A DNA stretch of 64,000 bases from Xiheicaenibacterium sp046351325. Lineage in GTDB: Bacteria; Myxococcota_A; Polyangia; Polyangiales; Polyangiaceae. The position numbers and the translations under genes were made by a program. The stretch spans positions 310,001-374,000 of the forward strand of contig JAXLYR010000003.1 of the NCBI GenBank assembly GCA_046351325.1, read 5' to 3'. This document shows, one piece after another, positions 51,964-60,414 of the stretch. A model generated the notes under the pieces. The model had not been told where the DNA came from, ran no database searches, and was given only the letters and a program-made list of their open reading frames with translations. Each line of letters opens with the position of its first letter. The stretch's first letter is position 1.

Positions 51964-53292
51964 ATGCGACATGGAAGCTCGGCGCGACGAGCGAGCGCGC
52001 TGGCGGCGGTCATCGCGATCTTCGTCTCGGCGTGCGGTGAAGCCCGCAGCCCCTCGGGAACCTCGAGCGGGACGAGTGCGTCGAGCAGCGCCGCAGCGAG
52101 CTCTTCGGCGATCGCGAGCGCGAGCGGTTCGTCCTCGTCACGACCGTCGACGCCCGATCCCGCCACGCCGCTCGATGTCTCGCCCGGCTCGTTCGACCCC
52201 GCGGCGAACCCCGACCTCACGCGTCGCATCGCGGAGAGCCCGCACGCGTTCTTTCGGTTCGTCAACCGAGCCTTCATGCAGGCAGTCTGCGCTCGCACCG
52301 ACAGCTCGAAGCTCGCGTGGCCACCCGTGAGGCTGCACGGCGACCCGCACGTCGAGCAGTACACCGTCACCGAGCTCGGTCGCGGCCTCTACGACTACGA
52401 CGACGCGGCGGTCGGGCCGGCGGCGATCGACCTCGTGCGCTTCGCGACCTCCGTGCGGCTCGCGAACGCCCTGATCGGCGGCGGGAAAGACGACGCCGAA
52501 CGCCTCGTGAAGGCGCTGCTCGACGCCTACCGCGCGGGCATCGCGGGCGCGACCATCCCCGCCGAGGCGCCGGCCTTCGCGAGGGGGCTCGCGGCCAAAT
52601 TCAAGAGCGACCGCAAGGCCTTCCTCGAGGGCGCCGACAAGGCGATGCTCGAGCTCGCTGCGTCGGACACCGAGCTCGTGCGCGCGGAGCTCGCGCTCTA
52701 CACGAAGTCGGTCAAGGGCGCCGACGTGAAGCGGTCGGCCAAATATTTTGACCTCAAACGATTCGGTGGGTTGAAGCTCGGCATCGGCAGCGCCCTCACG
52801 CGCAAGTTCCTGCTCCGCGTCGAGGGCGCTTCGGCGTCCCCCGACGACGACGTCCTCTTGGAGCTCAAGCAAGCGAGCGATCTCTCGGCGGTCTCCTGCG
52901 TGAAGGCTCTGCCCGACGGCGCCGCGGAGGCCAGGGCGGCGGTGCAGCGTCGAGCGAAGAACACGACGCTGGCGGTCCCCGCGGCGATCGACGACGGGCG
53001 CTTCTGGGTGAGCGAGTGGCTCATGAACTACGAAGAGGCTCGCGTGAAGAACCTGAAGCTCGACGACCTCGCCGAGCTCGTGCACGAGGCGGGGCTCCTC
53101 CTCGCGGCCGAGCACCAGAAGGCCGCGTCGGCGAGCGCTGCGCCCCCCACCGCGAAGAGCCTCACGCTCAGCGCCGACCAGGAGGCCTTCCTCGTCCGGA
53201 CCTCACGGGAGCTCGCGGAGGACAGCGAGACCGCGTGGGCCCACTTCAAGCGAGATTTTGCGAGCGCGGCGACCCAGGGAAAGAGCGGATGA
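51964..53292 (+). CDS. DUF2252-family lipoprotein (kinase-like fold)
   Basis: 442 residues from the ATG at 51964 (signal ASALAAVIAIFVSACG; lipobox VSAC). A long Ser/Ala linker to about residue 58 precedes DUF2252: SPHAFFRFVNRAFM, VRLHGDPHVEQYTVTELGRG, LYDYDDAAVGPAAIDLVRFA, FLLRVEGASASPDDDVLLEL. HGDPH and the D-x-D pair recall the catalytic loop of aminoglycoside-phosphotransferase-like kinases. A lipid-anchored exported kinase fold is odd, because ATP is not normally available there; it may be a binding domain. The GNAT gene starts 1 base after its stop. Confidence 0.85.
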   Translation: MRHGSSARRASALAAVIAIFVSACGEARSPSGTSSGTSASSSAAASSSAIASASGSSSSRPSTPDPATPLDVSPGSFDPAANPDLTRRIAESPHAFFRFVNRAFMQAVCARTDSSKLAWPPVRLHGDPHVEQYTVTELGRGLYDYDDAAVGPAAIDLVRFATSVRLANALIGGGKDDAERLVKALLDAYRAGIAGATIPAEAPAFARGLAAKFKSDRKAFLEGADKAMLELAASDTELVRAELALYTKSVKGADVKRSAKYFDLKRFGGLKLGIGSALTRKFLLRVEGASASPDDDVLLELKQASDLSAVSCVKALPDGAAEARAAVQRRAKNTTLAVPAAIDDGRFWVSEWLMNYEEARVKNLKLDDLAELVHEAGLLLAAEHQKAASASAAPPTAKSLTLSADQEAFLVRTSRELAEDSETAWAHFKRDFASAATQGKSG

Positions 53293-53293
53293 C

Positions 53294-54145
53294 ATGACGA
53301 ACACGACGACGACGACGAAGAAGAACAAGGGCGAAGTCATTCGCGTGCGTCGTATCCACCGGCGCGATCTCAATCGCGTCTGGGAGTTCCTGAAGCTCGT
53401 CTTTCGCTCGGTGAACAAGAACACGCTCGAGTATCAGCGGCCCCGCACGAAGAGCCGGTTCTTCGAGGTGTACGACGTCGAGGACACCGATCAGCTGCTC
53501 TTCGAAGTGGGCGGCAAGATCGTCGGCTACGCGGAGTGCTCGTACTCACCCGCGGGCGCGGACAACTGGATGAACCCTCGCTACTTCGACAAGCGAGGGA
53601 TGCGACCGCTCTTCGTCGACGAGCTCGCCGTGCACCCCGATTATCAGGGGCGCGGCGTGGGCAGCTTCATGATGGAGCAGCTGCAGCACATCGCTCGAAC
53701 GCACGGCTGCACGCACCTCGTGCTCGAGGTCGCGCAGAACAACAAGGACGCGCTCCGCTGGTATCACAAGCGGAACTTCTTCCGCCTCGACGCGGCGATC
53801 TTCCTCGCCCAAAAGATCCCGATCGAGCCGGAGCTCCTGCCCCCGAGGCAGCTCACCACGAAGACCGCGCTCACGTCCAAGGAGCAGCCCAGCGCAGCGG
53901 TCGAGCCGGAGGCTCCCGCGAAGTCGACGCGCAAGGAGCCAGCGCCGAAGAAGGAGCCAGCGCCAAAGAAGGAGCCAGCGCCAAAGAAGGAGCCAGCGCC
54001 GAAGAGCAAGCGGCCCGTGGTCGAGAAGCAGAGCGGCGCTGTCGAGCCCGCCCCCGCGAAGCGTACGAAGAGCCCGCGCAGCTCGGCCGAAGAGCCGAAG
54101 CCAGGGCTCGCCAAAGCCGTGAAGGTCCCCGACCCCAAACGCTGA
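53294..54145 (+). CDS. GNAT N-acetyltransferase with Lys/Pro-rich tail
   Basis: 283 residues from the ATG at 53294. The GNAT domain (about 15-180) shows IRVRRIHRRDLNRVWEFLKL, LLFEVGGKIVGYAECSY, the acetyl-CoA motif VDELAVHPDYQGRGVGSFMM, and LVLEVAQNNKDALRWYHKRN. It transfers acetyl from acetyl-CoA to an amine; target unknown, possibly a protein N-terminus or Lys. The C-terminal 100 residues are disordered and basic, with four exact KEPAPK repeats (an 18-base tandem). It is tightly placed after the DUF2252 gene and 36 bases before the RseP-like gene. Confidence 0.88.
   Translation: MTNTTTTTKKNKGEVIRVRRIHRRDLNRVWEFLKLVFRSVNKNTLEYQRPRTKSRFFEVYDVEDTDQLLFEVGGKIVGYAECSYSPAGADNWMNPRYFDKRGMRPLFVDELAVHPDYQGRGVGSFMMEQLQHIARTHGCTHLVLEVAQNNKDALRWYHKRNFFRLDAAIFLAQKIPIEPELLPPRQLTTKTALTSKEQPSAAVEPEAPAKSTRKEPAPKKEPAPKKEPAPKKEPAPKSKRPVVEKQSGAVEPAPAKRTKSPRSSAEEPKPGLAKAVKVPDPKR
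53933..54004 (+). repeat. four 18-base tandem repeats coding KEPAPK
   Basis: The unit AAGGAGCCAGCGCC(G/A)AAG occurs four times head to tail inside the GNAT gene, varying only in one wobble base. It encodes KEPAPK x4 in the disordered tail. Such repeats expand and contract by slippage, so tail length may vary among strains. Confidence 0.9.
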
Positions 54146-54181
54146 AGGCCCCGTTCGCTCGGCCTGCTAAGCTCGTGGGGC

Positions 54182-55318
54182 ATGCGCTACGTCGTTGCCA
54201 TCTTCGGGCTCGCGCTCCTCATGGTGGTGCACGAGGCCGGTCACTATTTCGCCGCACGTGCTTGCGGGATGCGGGTGACCAAGTTCTCGATCGGCTTCGG
54301 CCCGTCCTTCATCAAGGTCGTCCCCGAGAACGGCTTCTGGTGGCTCACGGCGTTCGGCGATCGCATCAAGGCGAAGCTCTTCAAGCACAACCCCGAGAAG
54401 CACGGCCCCACGGTCTTCCAGGTCGCCGCGATCCCCTTCCTCGCCTACGTGCAGATCGCCGGGATGAACCCGCTCGAGGAGGTCGATCCCCTCGACAAAG
54501 GCTCGTACGCGAACGCTGGGTTGTGGGCGCGCATCGTCACGATCTTCGCAGGCCCGCTCGCGAACTTCGTGTTCGCGTCGGTGTTCTTCTTCGTGCCCGG
54601 TTATTTCGAGGGCGTCCCCGCGGACGAGACGCAGATCCGCGTGGTGAAGGACATGCCCGTCGCGAAGGACAGCACGGACCGCGAGCCTACGCCCGCGGCG
54701 AAGGCTGGGCTCGAGGACGGTGACAAAATCCTCACCGTGCAGGACACGCCGGTGTCGACCTGGACCGAGATGGCCTCGCGAATCTCGGAGAACCCGGGCA
54801 CCGAGATCCCGATCGAGGTCCTCCGCAAAGGTGAGCGCGTCACCATCGTCGTCACGCCGAAGGCCAGCGATGACGGCCGCGGTCGCATCGGCGTCACGCC
54901 GTTCGGCCTGCGCCCTGCGAACGGTCTTGGAGAGGCCGCGCTCTTCGCGATCAAGGCGCCGCCGCAGCACATGCGCGTGCAGCTCGAAGCCCTCCGCGAG
55001 GTCTTCAAAGGAAAAGAAGAGGCGAAGCTCGGCGGCCCGAAGGTCATGGTGGACCAAATGGCGCAGGCGGCCGAGTCCGGGTGGGAGGACTTCCTCATGT
55101 TCCTCGGCGCGCTCTCCACGTGGCTCGCGGTCTTCAACCTGCTGCCGATCCCCGCGCTCGACGGCGGCCGCCTGATGTTCCTCGGCTACGAGGCCACGAC
55201 CCGCAAGCGACCGAACCCGACCGTCGAAGCTCACATCCACGCGATCGGGCTCATCATGATGCTCGGCCTGATGGCGTACGTGACGATCGCCAACGATCTC
55301 GGCTTCGGCTCGAAGTAA
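54182..55318 (+). CDS. rseP: RseP-like site-2 (M50) membrane metalloprotease
   Basis: 378 residues. The zinc motif HEAGH is at 17-21 in the first membrane helix, and the second metal/active-site motif NLLPIPALDGGR is near the C-terminus, both as in RseP/S2P. A single PDZ domain (about 155-240; TPAAKAGLEDGDKILTVQDT) lies between. Four membrane segments are visible. It cleaves anti-sigma factors or other membrane proteins within the bilayer, after a first cut at an outside site. No dxr, bamA or other usual RseP neighbour is next to it. Confidence 0.93.
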   Translation: MRYVVAIFGLALLMVVHEAGHYFAARACGMRVTKFSIGFGPSFIKVVPENGFWWLTAFGDRIKAKLFKHNPEKHGPTVFQVAAIPFLAYVQIAGMNPLEEVDPLDKGSYANAGLWARIVTIFAGPLANFVFASVFFFVPGYFEGVPADETQIRVVKDMPVAKDSTDREPTPAAKAGLEDGDKILTVQDTPVSTWTEMASRISENPGTEIPIEVLRKGERVTIVVTPKASDDGRGRIGVTPFGLRPANGLGEAALFAIKAPPQHMRVQLEALREVFKGKEEAKLGGPKVMVDQMAQAAESGWEDFLMFLGALSTWLAVFNLLPIPALDGGRLMFLGYEATTRKRPNPTVEAHIHAIGLIMMLGLMAYVTIANDLGFGSK

Positions 55319-55329
55319 CGGGGCTCGCG

Positions 55330-56271
55330 GTGCGCTCCGCGCATTGGCTCGCAGCTGGCTCGCTGATCGCCGGCGCGGGGCTCGCGAGCGGTGTCGCGCG
55401 CGCGGACGACGGCGAGCACGGCGAGGGCTCCAACGACGGCGCGCTCGTCGTGAGCTCGGTCGACGAGAGCCTCGATCCGACGGCGCCGCCGACGCTCCCG
55501 TCGCTCACGCACAAAGACGCATCGCTCGAGTTCACGTTCACGGCGGCCGACATCGGCAGCGGCGCCGCGACCGACACGGTCGCCTCGATCACCCGCGTCG
55601 ACACCGAGATTCCGCTCGGCACGCGCGCTTGGCAGATGGGGTTCGCGTGGGATTTGGTGACGACGACGGCCCCGTTCGGTCGCGTCTTCTCCTATGGCAA
55701 CCCCGAGGTCTGGTTCCGCGGCGTGGGCTGGCACGAGAGCGGGCTCTCCGCGGGCGGTGGCCTCGGCGTCGTCGTCCCGCTCCCGCGCGACCTCTCGCAA
55801 AATGAAGAGGCGGTCCTCGACGTCATCCGCGTCATTCGACCGTGGGACACGGGCTACTTCATGAGCAACGTGTTCGCGCTTCGGCCGGTGATCGACGCGC
55901 GCCTCGTGATCTCGCCCGTCGTGCTCCAGCTCCGACAGGGCCTCGATTTGACCTACCAGTTCGACACGGGCCGCTCCGACATCGTCGGTCGAATCGGCAC
56001 GTACGCGGGCGTGGACGCGACCGACTTCATGACGTTCGGCCTCGAGCTCTGGCAGATTTACTCGATCACCGCCGACGTTCGCGACAGCCGTCGCGCCTCG
56101 TTCTCCATGTCGCCGTCCATCCGCTTGCGCCTCGGGCCGGTGCAGCCCGCGCTCTCCGTGATGTTCCCGCTGACGACCCCTCTCGAGGGGATCGCGTCGC
56201 AGTACTTCGCCGTTCGACTGCAGCTCCGGCTGGCGCTCGGACGCACGGCGCGACTACCCTTGGAACCGTGA
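55330..56271 (+). CDS. exported beta-rich protein, probably outer-membrane
   Basis: 313 residues. The GTG start at 55330 gives a Sec signal (WLAAGSLIAGAGLASGVARA). The mature part has alternating beta strands ending in aromatic residues (TRAWQMGFAWDLVTTTAP, PEVWFRGVGWHESGLSAGGG, VLQLRQGLDLTYQF, DFMTFGLELWQIYSI) and ends in a strand LRLALG, like an outer-membrane beta barrel. No family was recognised. It begins 11 bases after the rseP stop, and its own stop overlaps the next start (TGATG). Confidence 0.65.
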   Translation: MRSAHWLAAGSLIAGAGLASGVARADDGEHGEGSNDGALVVSSVDESLDPTAPPTLPSLTHKDASLEFTFTAADIGSGAATDTVASITRVDTEIPLGTRAWQMGFAWDLVTTTAPFGRVFSYGNPEVWFRGVGWHESGLSAGGGLGVVVPLPRDLSQNEEAVLDVIRVIRPWDTGYFMSNVFALRPVIDARLVISPVVLQLRQGLDLTYQFDTGRSDIVGRIGTYAGVDATDFMTFGLELWQIYSITADVRDSRRASFSMSPSIRLRLGPVQPALSVMFPLTTPLEGIASQYFAVRLQLRLALGRTARLPLEP

Positions 56272-57059
56272 TGCAAACGCGCTCACGCGGCTTGGCAGCA
56301 ACGCTCGCGGCGCTCCTCTTCGCCGCGTCCGCCACGGCCTGCGCGCCCACCCGAGTCAGCCTGCGCGAGGGCCCGCGCGAGTACGTCGCCACCGACTACG
56401 AGGACGTGCTGGACGTGTGGACTCGCGACGGTGATCTCCTGTCGCTCGCGCAGCTCGACAACCTGCTGCACACCACCGCGACGTACGAATCCTGGGAGTT
56501 TCGCTGGGCCTACGTCGTGCGCTACGTCGAGGACTACCGACTCACGCTCGAGCAGCGAAAGAAGCTCCTCAACCAGACGCTGGCCGAGACGCAGACGGGG
56601 CATCACTTCTTCGTGGCCATCTCGGGGGGCGAGCGTCGCTTCAACGATCTCACGCAGCCCGAGAGCGCGTGGATCGTCAGGCTCATCGACAGCACCGGCA
56701 ACGAGACAGCCCCCGACGAGATCAAAGCCATCAAGCGACCGACCCCGATCGAGCGCACCTATTACCCCTACGTGACCGTGTTTCACCAGGTTTTCCGCGT
56801 GCGGTTCCCTCGCTTCACTGCGGACGGCAAGCCCGTGGTCTCCCCCGACGCGGAGTGGTTCGGCCTGCGTTTCGCGGGGGCGCAGGGGCACAGCGAGCTC
56901 CGTTGGGAGATCGATCGTGACCTGCCCGCCGACCCCGACTCCGCCGCGACCGCGCCCGTGAAGGCCGCCGAGGGCGGGAGCTCGGCGCCGACCACCGAGC
57001 AGCCCGCTGGCGACGCGAATCGCGGCGGCTCGGGTGACAGCGCCTCGCCGAAGCCCTGA
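56271..57059 (+). CDS. lipoprotein, unknown function
   Basis: 262 residues; the ATG at 56271 shares its A with the preceding TGA. Signal LAATLAALLFAASATAC (lipobox ATAC). The mature protein is soluble alpha/beta: EDVLDVWTRDGDLLSLAQLD, SWEFRWAYVVRYVEDYRLTL, HHFFVAISGGERRFNDLTQP, TYYPYVTVFHQVFRVRFPRF and GLRFAGAQGHSELRWEI. The C-terminal 50 residues are disordered. Homologous lipoproteins without known function occur in this phylum, in my judgement. Likely in the same operon as its two upstream neighbours. Confidence 0.65.
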   Translation: MQTRSRGLAATLAALLFAASATACAPTRVSLREGPREYVATDYEDVLDVWTRDGDLLSLAQLDNLLHTTATYESWEFRWAYVVRYVEDYRLTLEQRKKLLNQTLAETQTGHHFFVAISGGERRFNDLTQPESAWIVRLIDSTGNETAPDEIKAIKRPTPIERTYYPYVTVFHQVFRVRFPRFTADGKPVVSPDAEWFGLRFAGAQGHSELRWEIDRDLPADPDSAATAPVKAAEGGSSAPTTEQPAGDANRGGSGDSASPKP

Positions 57060-57072
57060 GCACGACCCGGCG

Positions 57073-57855
57073 ATGGACGCATCGAACACGATCGAGCACA
57101 CGCTGGTGCTCGAGCCGCGTGCGGAGCTCGAAGCCGATCCGATCCTCACCGAGCTCGCGCTCGAGCACGCCGAGTTTCACGGACTCTCCTCGCGTGAACG
57201 TGTCGAGCCGACCCGCTCCGACGAGCTCGCGATTTCCATCGAGCGCCCGCGCGCGCTGGCGCTCCACGCGCTCGCGGGGACGGCTGCCGGGTCCGAGTGC
57301 GCCATCGTGGTCTTCCACGCGCTCTCTCCTTCCATTCGCGGGGTCCTCGCGCAGCTGCCAATCTGGGCGCTCGGGTATCAGGCCCAGATCACGGAGCCTG
57401 CGGTCACCGTTCGCGCGGTCGCTCCCAACGCGCGCTCGATGGGCGGCGCGGTCGCGGGCGACCTCGAGATCGATCTCGCGGGAGCGGTCGCGACGCGCGC
57501 GAACCACGGCACGCACCAGCCCCTACCGAACGCCTCGCCGCGCATCCCCGGTGTCGTCTTGCGCGGCCTCACCACGACGTCGCCGCCGCGCCTCTCCATG
57601 AGCCTCGTGCTCGACGCCCTCGAGGCCCAGGCAGGCGCGGCCCAGGCCAGCCTGGCGTTCTGGCAGATTTACCGCGCGCGCCGCGCGCACCCCGACCTCG
57701 TGCCCCTCGTGCAGACCGTCGTCGCGCCGCTCGGAACGACGCATCTGCGGATGGTCGTGCACACGTGGGCGCGCGTTCGCCGAGCCCTCGGCGGCGGTCA
57801 GCACCACTGGGTCGGCCCGACGACCGAGCTCACCGTGCGCGTCGAACAAGGCTGA
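57073..57855 (+). CDS. conserved-looking cytosolic protein, unknown
   Basis: 260 residues from the ATG at 57073 (MDASNTIEHTLVLEPRAELE). There is no signal peptide or membrane helix. Segments such as PSIRGVLAQLPIWALGYQAQ, GGAVAGDLEIDLAG and RLSMSLVLDALEAQAGAAQA alternate strand and helix. No motif was recognised. It follows the lipoprotein gene by 13 bases. Confidence 0.5.
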   Translation: MDASNTIEHTLVLEPRAELEADPILTELALEHAEFHGLSSRERVEPTRSDELAISIERPRALALHALAGTAAGSECAIVVFHALSPSIRGVLAQLPIWALGYQAQITEPAVTVRAVAPNARSMGGAVAGDLEIDLAGAVATRANHGTHQPLPNASPRIPGVVLRGLTTTSPPRLSMSLVLDALEAQAGAAQASLAFWQIYRARRAHPDLVPLVQTVVAPLGTTHLRMVVHTWARVRRALGGGQHHWVGPTTELTVRVEQG

Positions 57856-57888
57856 AGAAGCGCGCGCGTGTGGCTACTCTCCGCGCCG

Positions 57889-58503
57889 ATGATTCTTCGA
57901 AAGAGCGCACCGTTGTTCGTAGCACTCGGCTTGGTTTGCGGCGCGGGCTGCGGTGACGACGATGGTTCGGGTGGAGCGGGTGGTTCCACGACCGGCGGAG
58001 GTGGCGCTGGCGGCACGCCCGCGACTGGCGGCTCGGGTGGCCAGCAGGTGGGTGGCCAGGGCGGCCAAGGTGGGTTGGTCAATTGCGACACCGCGCCGCT
58101 GACCCCGGTCGCCGAAGATGCCTTCCTCTTCAACGGGACCTTCGGCTACATCGCGCAGAGCTCGCTCGGCGCGCCAGTCGACACGCTCAACTTCGAACTC
58201 GTCGGCGGGACCCCCGCGGTCGGCGACCTCGTCATCACCGACGCGGACTATGCGACTTGTACGAACTGCGTGCTCCTCTATCTCGGCTGCGACCAGAACC
58301 TAGCCAATTGTCAGCAGACGTTCTTGGCGCAGTCGGGGACGATCTCTGTCACGTCCTCGGGGGCTTCGGGCGCTGATTTCCGCGGGACGCTCCAGGGCGC
58401 CAGCTTCGTGGAGGTCGAGCTGAACGGCATGGAATCGACCATCGTCCCCGGCGGCGCGTCCTTCTGTTGGGCAGACTATACTTTCAACGCTGTCATCCAA
58501 TAG
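57889..58503 (+). CDS. Gly-rich lipoprotein, unknown function
   Basis: 204 residues from the ATG at 57889; an in-frame ATG 21 bases earlier is possible. Signal APLFVALGLVCGAGC (lipobox GAGC), then GDDDGSGGAGG and a Gly/Thr linker to about residue 65. The mature beta domain (AFLFNGTFGYIAQSSLGAPV, TLNFELVGGTPAVGDLVITD, GTLQGASFVEVELNGMES) has paired Cys (CTNCVLLYLGC, NLANC). No family was recognised. It converges on the next gene with 9 bases between stops. Confidence 0.65.
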   Translation: MILRKSAPLFVALGLVCGAGCGDDDGSGGAGGSTTGGGGAGGTPATGGSGGQQVGGQGGQGGLVNCDTAPLTPVAEDAFLFNGTFGYIAQSSLGAPVDTLNFELVGGTPAVGDLVITDADYATCTNCVLLYLGCDQNLANCQQTFLAQSGTISVTSSGASGADFRGTLQGASFVEVELNGMESTIVPGGASFCWADYTFNAVIQ

Positions 58504-58512
58504 GGCACCGAT

Positions 58513-59247
58513 TCAACGGGGGCCTGGATTCGCCCCCGGCGCGCTGGCGCTCCCACCATTCCCCGGCTCGGGGCGCGCCCAAATGCCGAACGCGTAATTG
58601 CCAGTAGCCGTCCCCGTCGCGGAGAGCACAAGGCGATATTCGTCGTCGCTGTCCGCGCACCAAAGGTCCTGAGGCTCGACGAGCACGACGCCGTGTTTGC
58701 CCGTCATGACCGCCAAGAGCGCGCCGTTCGGCCGCTCGACGCGCACGTTCATCGTCGTCAGCGTCTCGTCACCGACCAGGAACGCCCGATAACAGAGCCG
58801 GCCGAGCATCGTGAATGCGTAGACCTCGTGCGGGTGGCTCTTGGCGTCGAGCGTGCCAGTCACCTTCATCGTGATAGCGCGCATGCCGGTGCCCGCCCCG
58901 CACGCATCGGCGAGCGCGTCGTAGTCCTTGCTCCCGTTACCGGTGAGTCCGACGGCTCCAGTGCAGTCGATGTCGGTGAACTTCGGCTTTGGGAAGCCTC
59001 TTTCCCCGGTCTTGAACAGACCCTCGAGGAGCTTGCTGCCGTCGCTCAACGTCCGCGGTCGAGCCACGTCGTCGTTGGCCGTCCTCGTGATTTGTGTCTT
59101 CGGAGGGCTCTCCACCACCTCGGGTGGAGCGGTCGTCGAGGTCGAGGCCGAAGCGCTCGCGTCGTTGCCCGCGTGATTGGCGTCTTCCTTGGACCCGCCG
59201 CACGCACAGACGTTGACGAGCATGACCACGGCCAGCGCTCGGTTCAT
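58513..59247 (-). CDS. lipoprotein, unknown function
   Basis: 244 residues. Signal RALAVVMLVNVCACGG (lipobox VCAC), Ser/Thr linker, then DIDCTGAVGLTGNGSKDYDA, CGAGTGMRAITMKVTGTLDA, YAFTMLGRLCYRAFLVGDET, VRVERPNGALLAVMTGKHGV and LWCADSDDEYRLVLSATGTA. The beta content and a GNYAFGIWAR strand suggest a pre-peptidase C-terminal (PPC)-like beta sandwich. That likeness is weak, so the function stays open. It is divergent from the cupredoxin-like lipoprotein gene. Confidence 0.62.
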   Translation of the reverse strand: MNRALAVVMLVNVCACGGSKEDANHAGNDASASASTSTTAPPEVVESPPKTQITRTANDDVARPRTLSDGSKLLEGLFKTGERGFPKPKFTDIDCTGAVGLTGNGSKDYDALADACGAGTGMRAITMKVTGTLDAKSHPHEVYAFTMLGRLCYRAFLVGDETLTTMNVRVERPNGALLAVMTGKHGVVLVEPQDLWCADSDDEYRLVLSATGTATGNYAFGIWARPEPGNGGSASAPGANPGPR

Positions 59248-59375
59248 CGTCCCAGGTTACACAGTCTCGCCGGGCGGCGGCGTCGATTCGACGTCTGGCT
59301 ATCCAGCAATCCACGCGCTTGCCTACACCACAGTCTCCGCGTTCCGCGCACGGCTCTCGTGATAGATCTCTTGCG

Positions 59376-60218
59376 ATGAGCTTGTCGCGAGTCGTCCTCG
59401 GGGTCTGCATCGTCTTGAGCGGCTGCGCCGAGCAGCCCACGCACATCCTCGATGGAGACGGCGGCTCGACGAGCAACGGGACGGGCGCGAACCACGAGGG
59501 CGGCTTCGGTGGTGCTGCCGCCTCCGGTGGTCAGCCGGCTGCGGGCGGGGAGGGTGGCTCCGGGGGGGTTCCTCAGACTGCGACGTTCTCCGTCTTGTTG
59601 TCGGCCTCCAAGCCGACGCTGGAGCTGCGCAGCACGACCACCCTCGATGTCCTCGTGCCGGCCAACGGCTACATCGGGACTGTGTCGGTCGCCGTTACAG
59701 GGCTCCCGCCCGACGTGACCGCTGCGCTCGTGAGCGACACCGTCGACCTCGTGGGCGACGGTGTAGCCAGCGACACGCTCACGCTGACCACGGCGTCCGA
59801 TACGGTGACAGGTGAGTTCCCATTCCAGGTCACGGTGACCGCCCCCGAAGGCGCACACGACACGATGGCGAGCGTCGTCGTCGAGCCCGTCATAACCGTC
59901 TATATCCCGGCCAATCTGTCCTCCTATTCATCGGACCCGCCCAACACGACTGCGTTCGGCGACTATCCGACCCGCATCAAGGCACTACCGAACATGTCGG
60001 CCGCAAACCCCATAACGGTGAACTTCTTCAATGGGGATACGGTGCCTCACGAAATCCACGCCGATCAGGGGGCCCTCGGCTTCGGGCACGGCAATCAGGA
60101 TATTCCGCCCGGGTCCTTCGACCCCGTCGTCCGGCACGTGAGCGGCCCCGGGACCTTCGACTTCTACCCGCACGACTTCGCGAGTCCGTCGGTGGTCGGG
60201 CGCATCATCATCGAATGA
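59376..60218 (+). CDS. cupredoxin-like lipoprotein
   Basis: 280 residues from the ATG at 59376. Signal LSRVVLGVCIVLSGC (lipobox LSGC), a Gly/Ala linker, then an Ig-like region (SASKPTLELRSTTTLDVLVP, GYIGTVSVAVTGLPPDVTAA). The last 90 residues resemble a cupredoxin: ITVNFFNGDTVPHEIHADQG, HGNQDIPPGSF, SGPGTFDFYPHDF. His candidates for copper are present, but the usual Cys-x-x-His (CPHH type) is replaced by YPHDF, so a type 1 copper site is doubtful. tRNA-Leu follows 44 bases after the stop. Confidence 0.68.
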   Translation: MSLSRVVLGVCIVLSGCAEQPTHILDGDGGSTSNGTGANHEGGFGGAAASGGQPAAGGEGGSGGVPQTATFSVLLSASKPTLELRSTTTLDVLVPANGYIGTVSVAVTGLPPDVTAALVSDTVDLVGDGVASDTLTLTTASDTVTGEFPFQVTVTAPEGAHDTMASVVVEPVITVYIPANLSSYSSDPPNTTAFGDYPTRIKALPNMSAANPITVNFFNGDTVPHEIHADQGALGFGHGNQDIPPGSFDPVVRHVSGPGTFDFYPHDFASPSVVGRIIIE

Positions 60219-60262
60219 GCATTCGTCAGATCCCGGCCGGCGCAGCGTCGCTCTCTCGGTCC

Positions 60263-60337
60263 GCCCGGGTGGCGAAACAGGCAGACGCGCTCGGCTCAAA
60301 CCCGAGACTCCTGCGGGTTCGACTCCCGCCCCGGGTA
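60263..60337 (+). tRNA. tRNA-Leu(CAA) with no long variable arm
   Basis: 75 nt. Acceptor GCCCGGG (60263-60269) pairs with CCCGGGT (60330-60336), the first pair being G-U; discriminator A at 60337. The D arm is leucine-like (GCG...CGC). Anticodon stem CTCGG/CCGAG has loop CTCAAAC, giving anticodon CAA at 60297-60299. The T arm GCGGG-TTCGACT-CCCGC is perfect. Only six bases (ACTCCT, 60307-60312) lie between anticodon and T stems, whereas leucine tRNAs normally have a 10-15-base variable arm. CCA is not encoded. All other features are intact, so it is either an unusual functional tRNA or a recent pseudo-tRNA. Confidence 0.8.
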
Positions 60338-60414
60338 CTGACTCGCCTCCCGTCCTCGGCCAATTAGGGGCTTTCTTTCTCTGGCGCGGGGCGGCATAGT
60401 GGGGCGTTGAGTCC

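Noticed and set aside
53933..54004. CRISPR-like repeat
   Set aside because: Four head-to-tail 18-base units without spacers, in frame inside a coding sequence.
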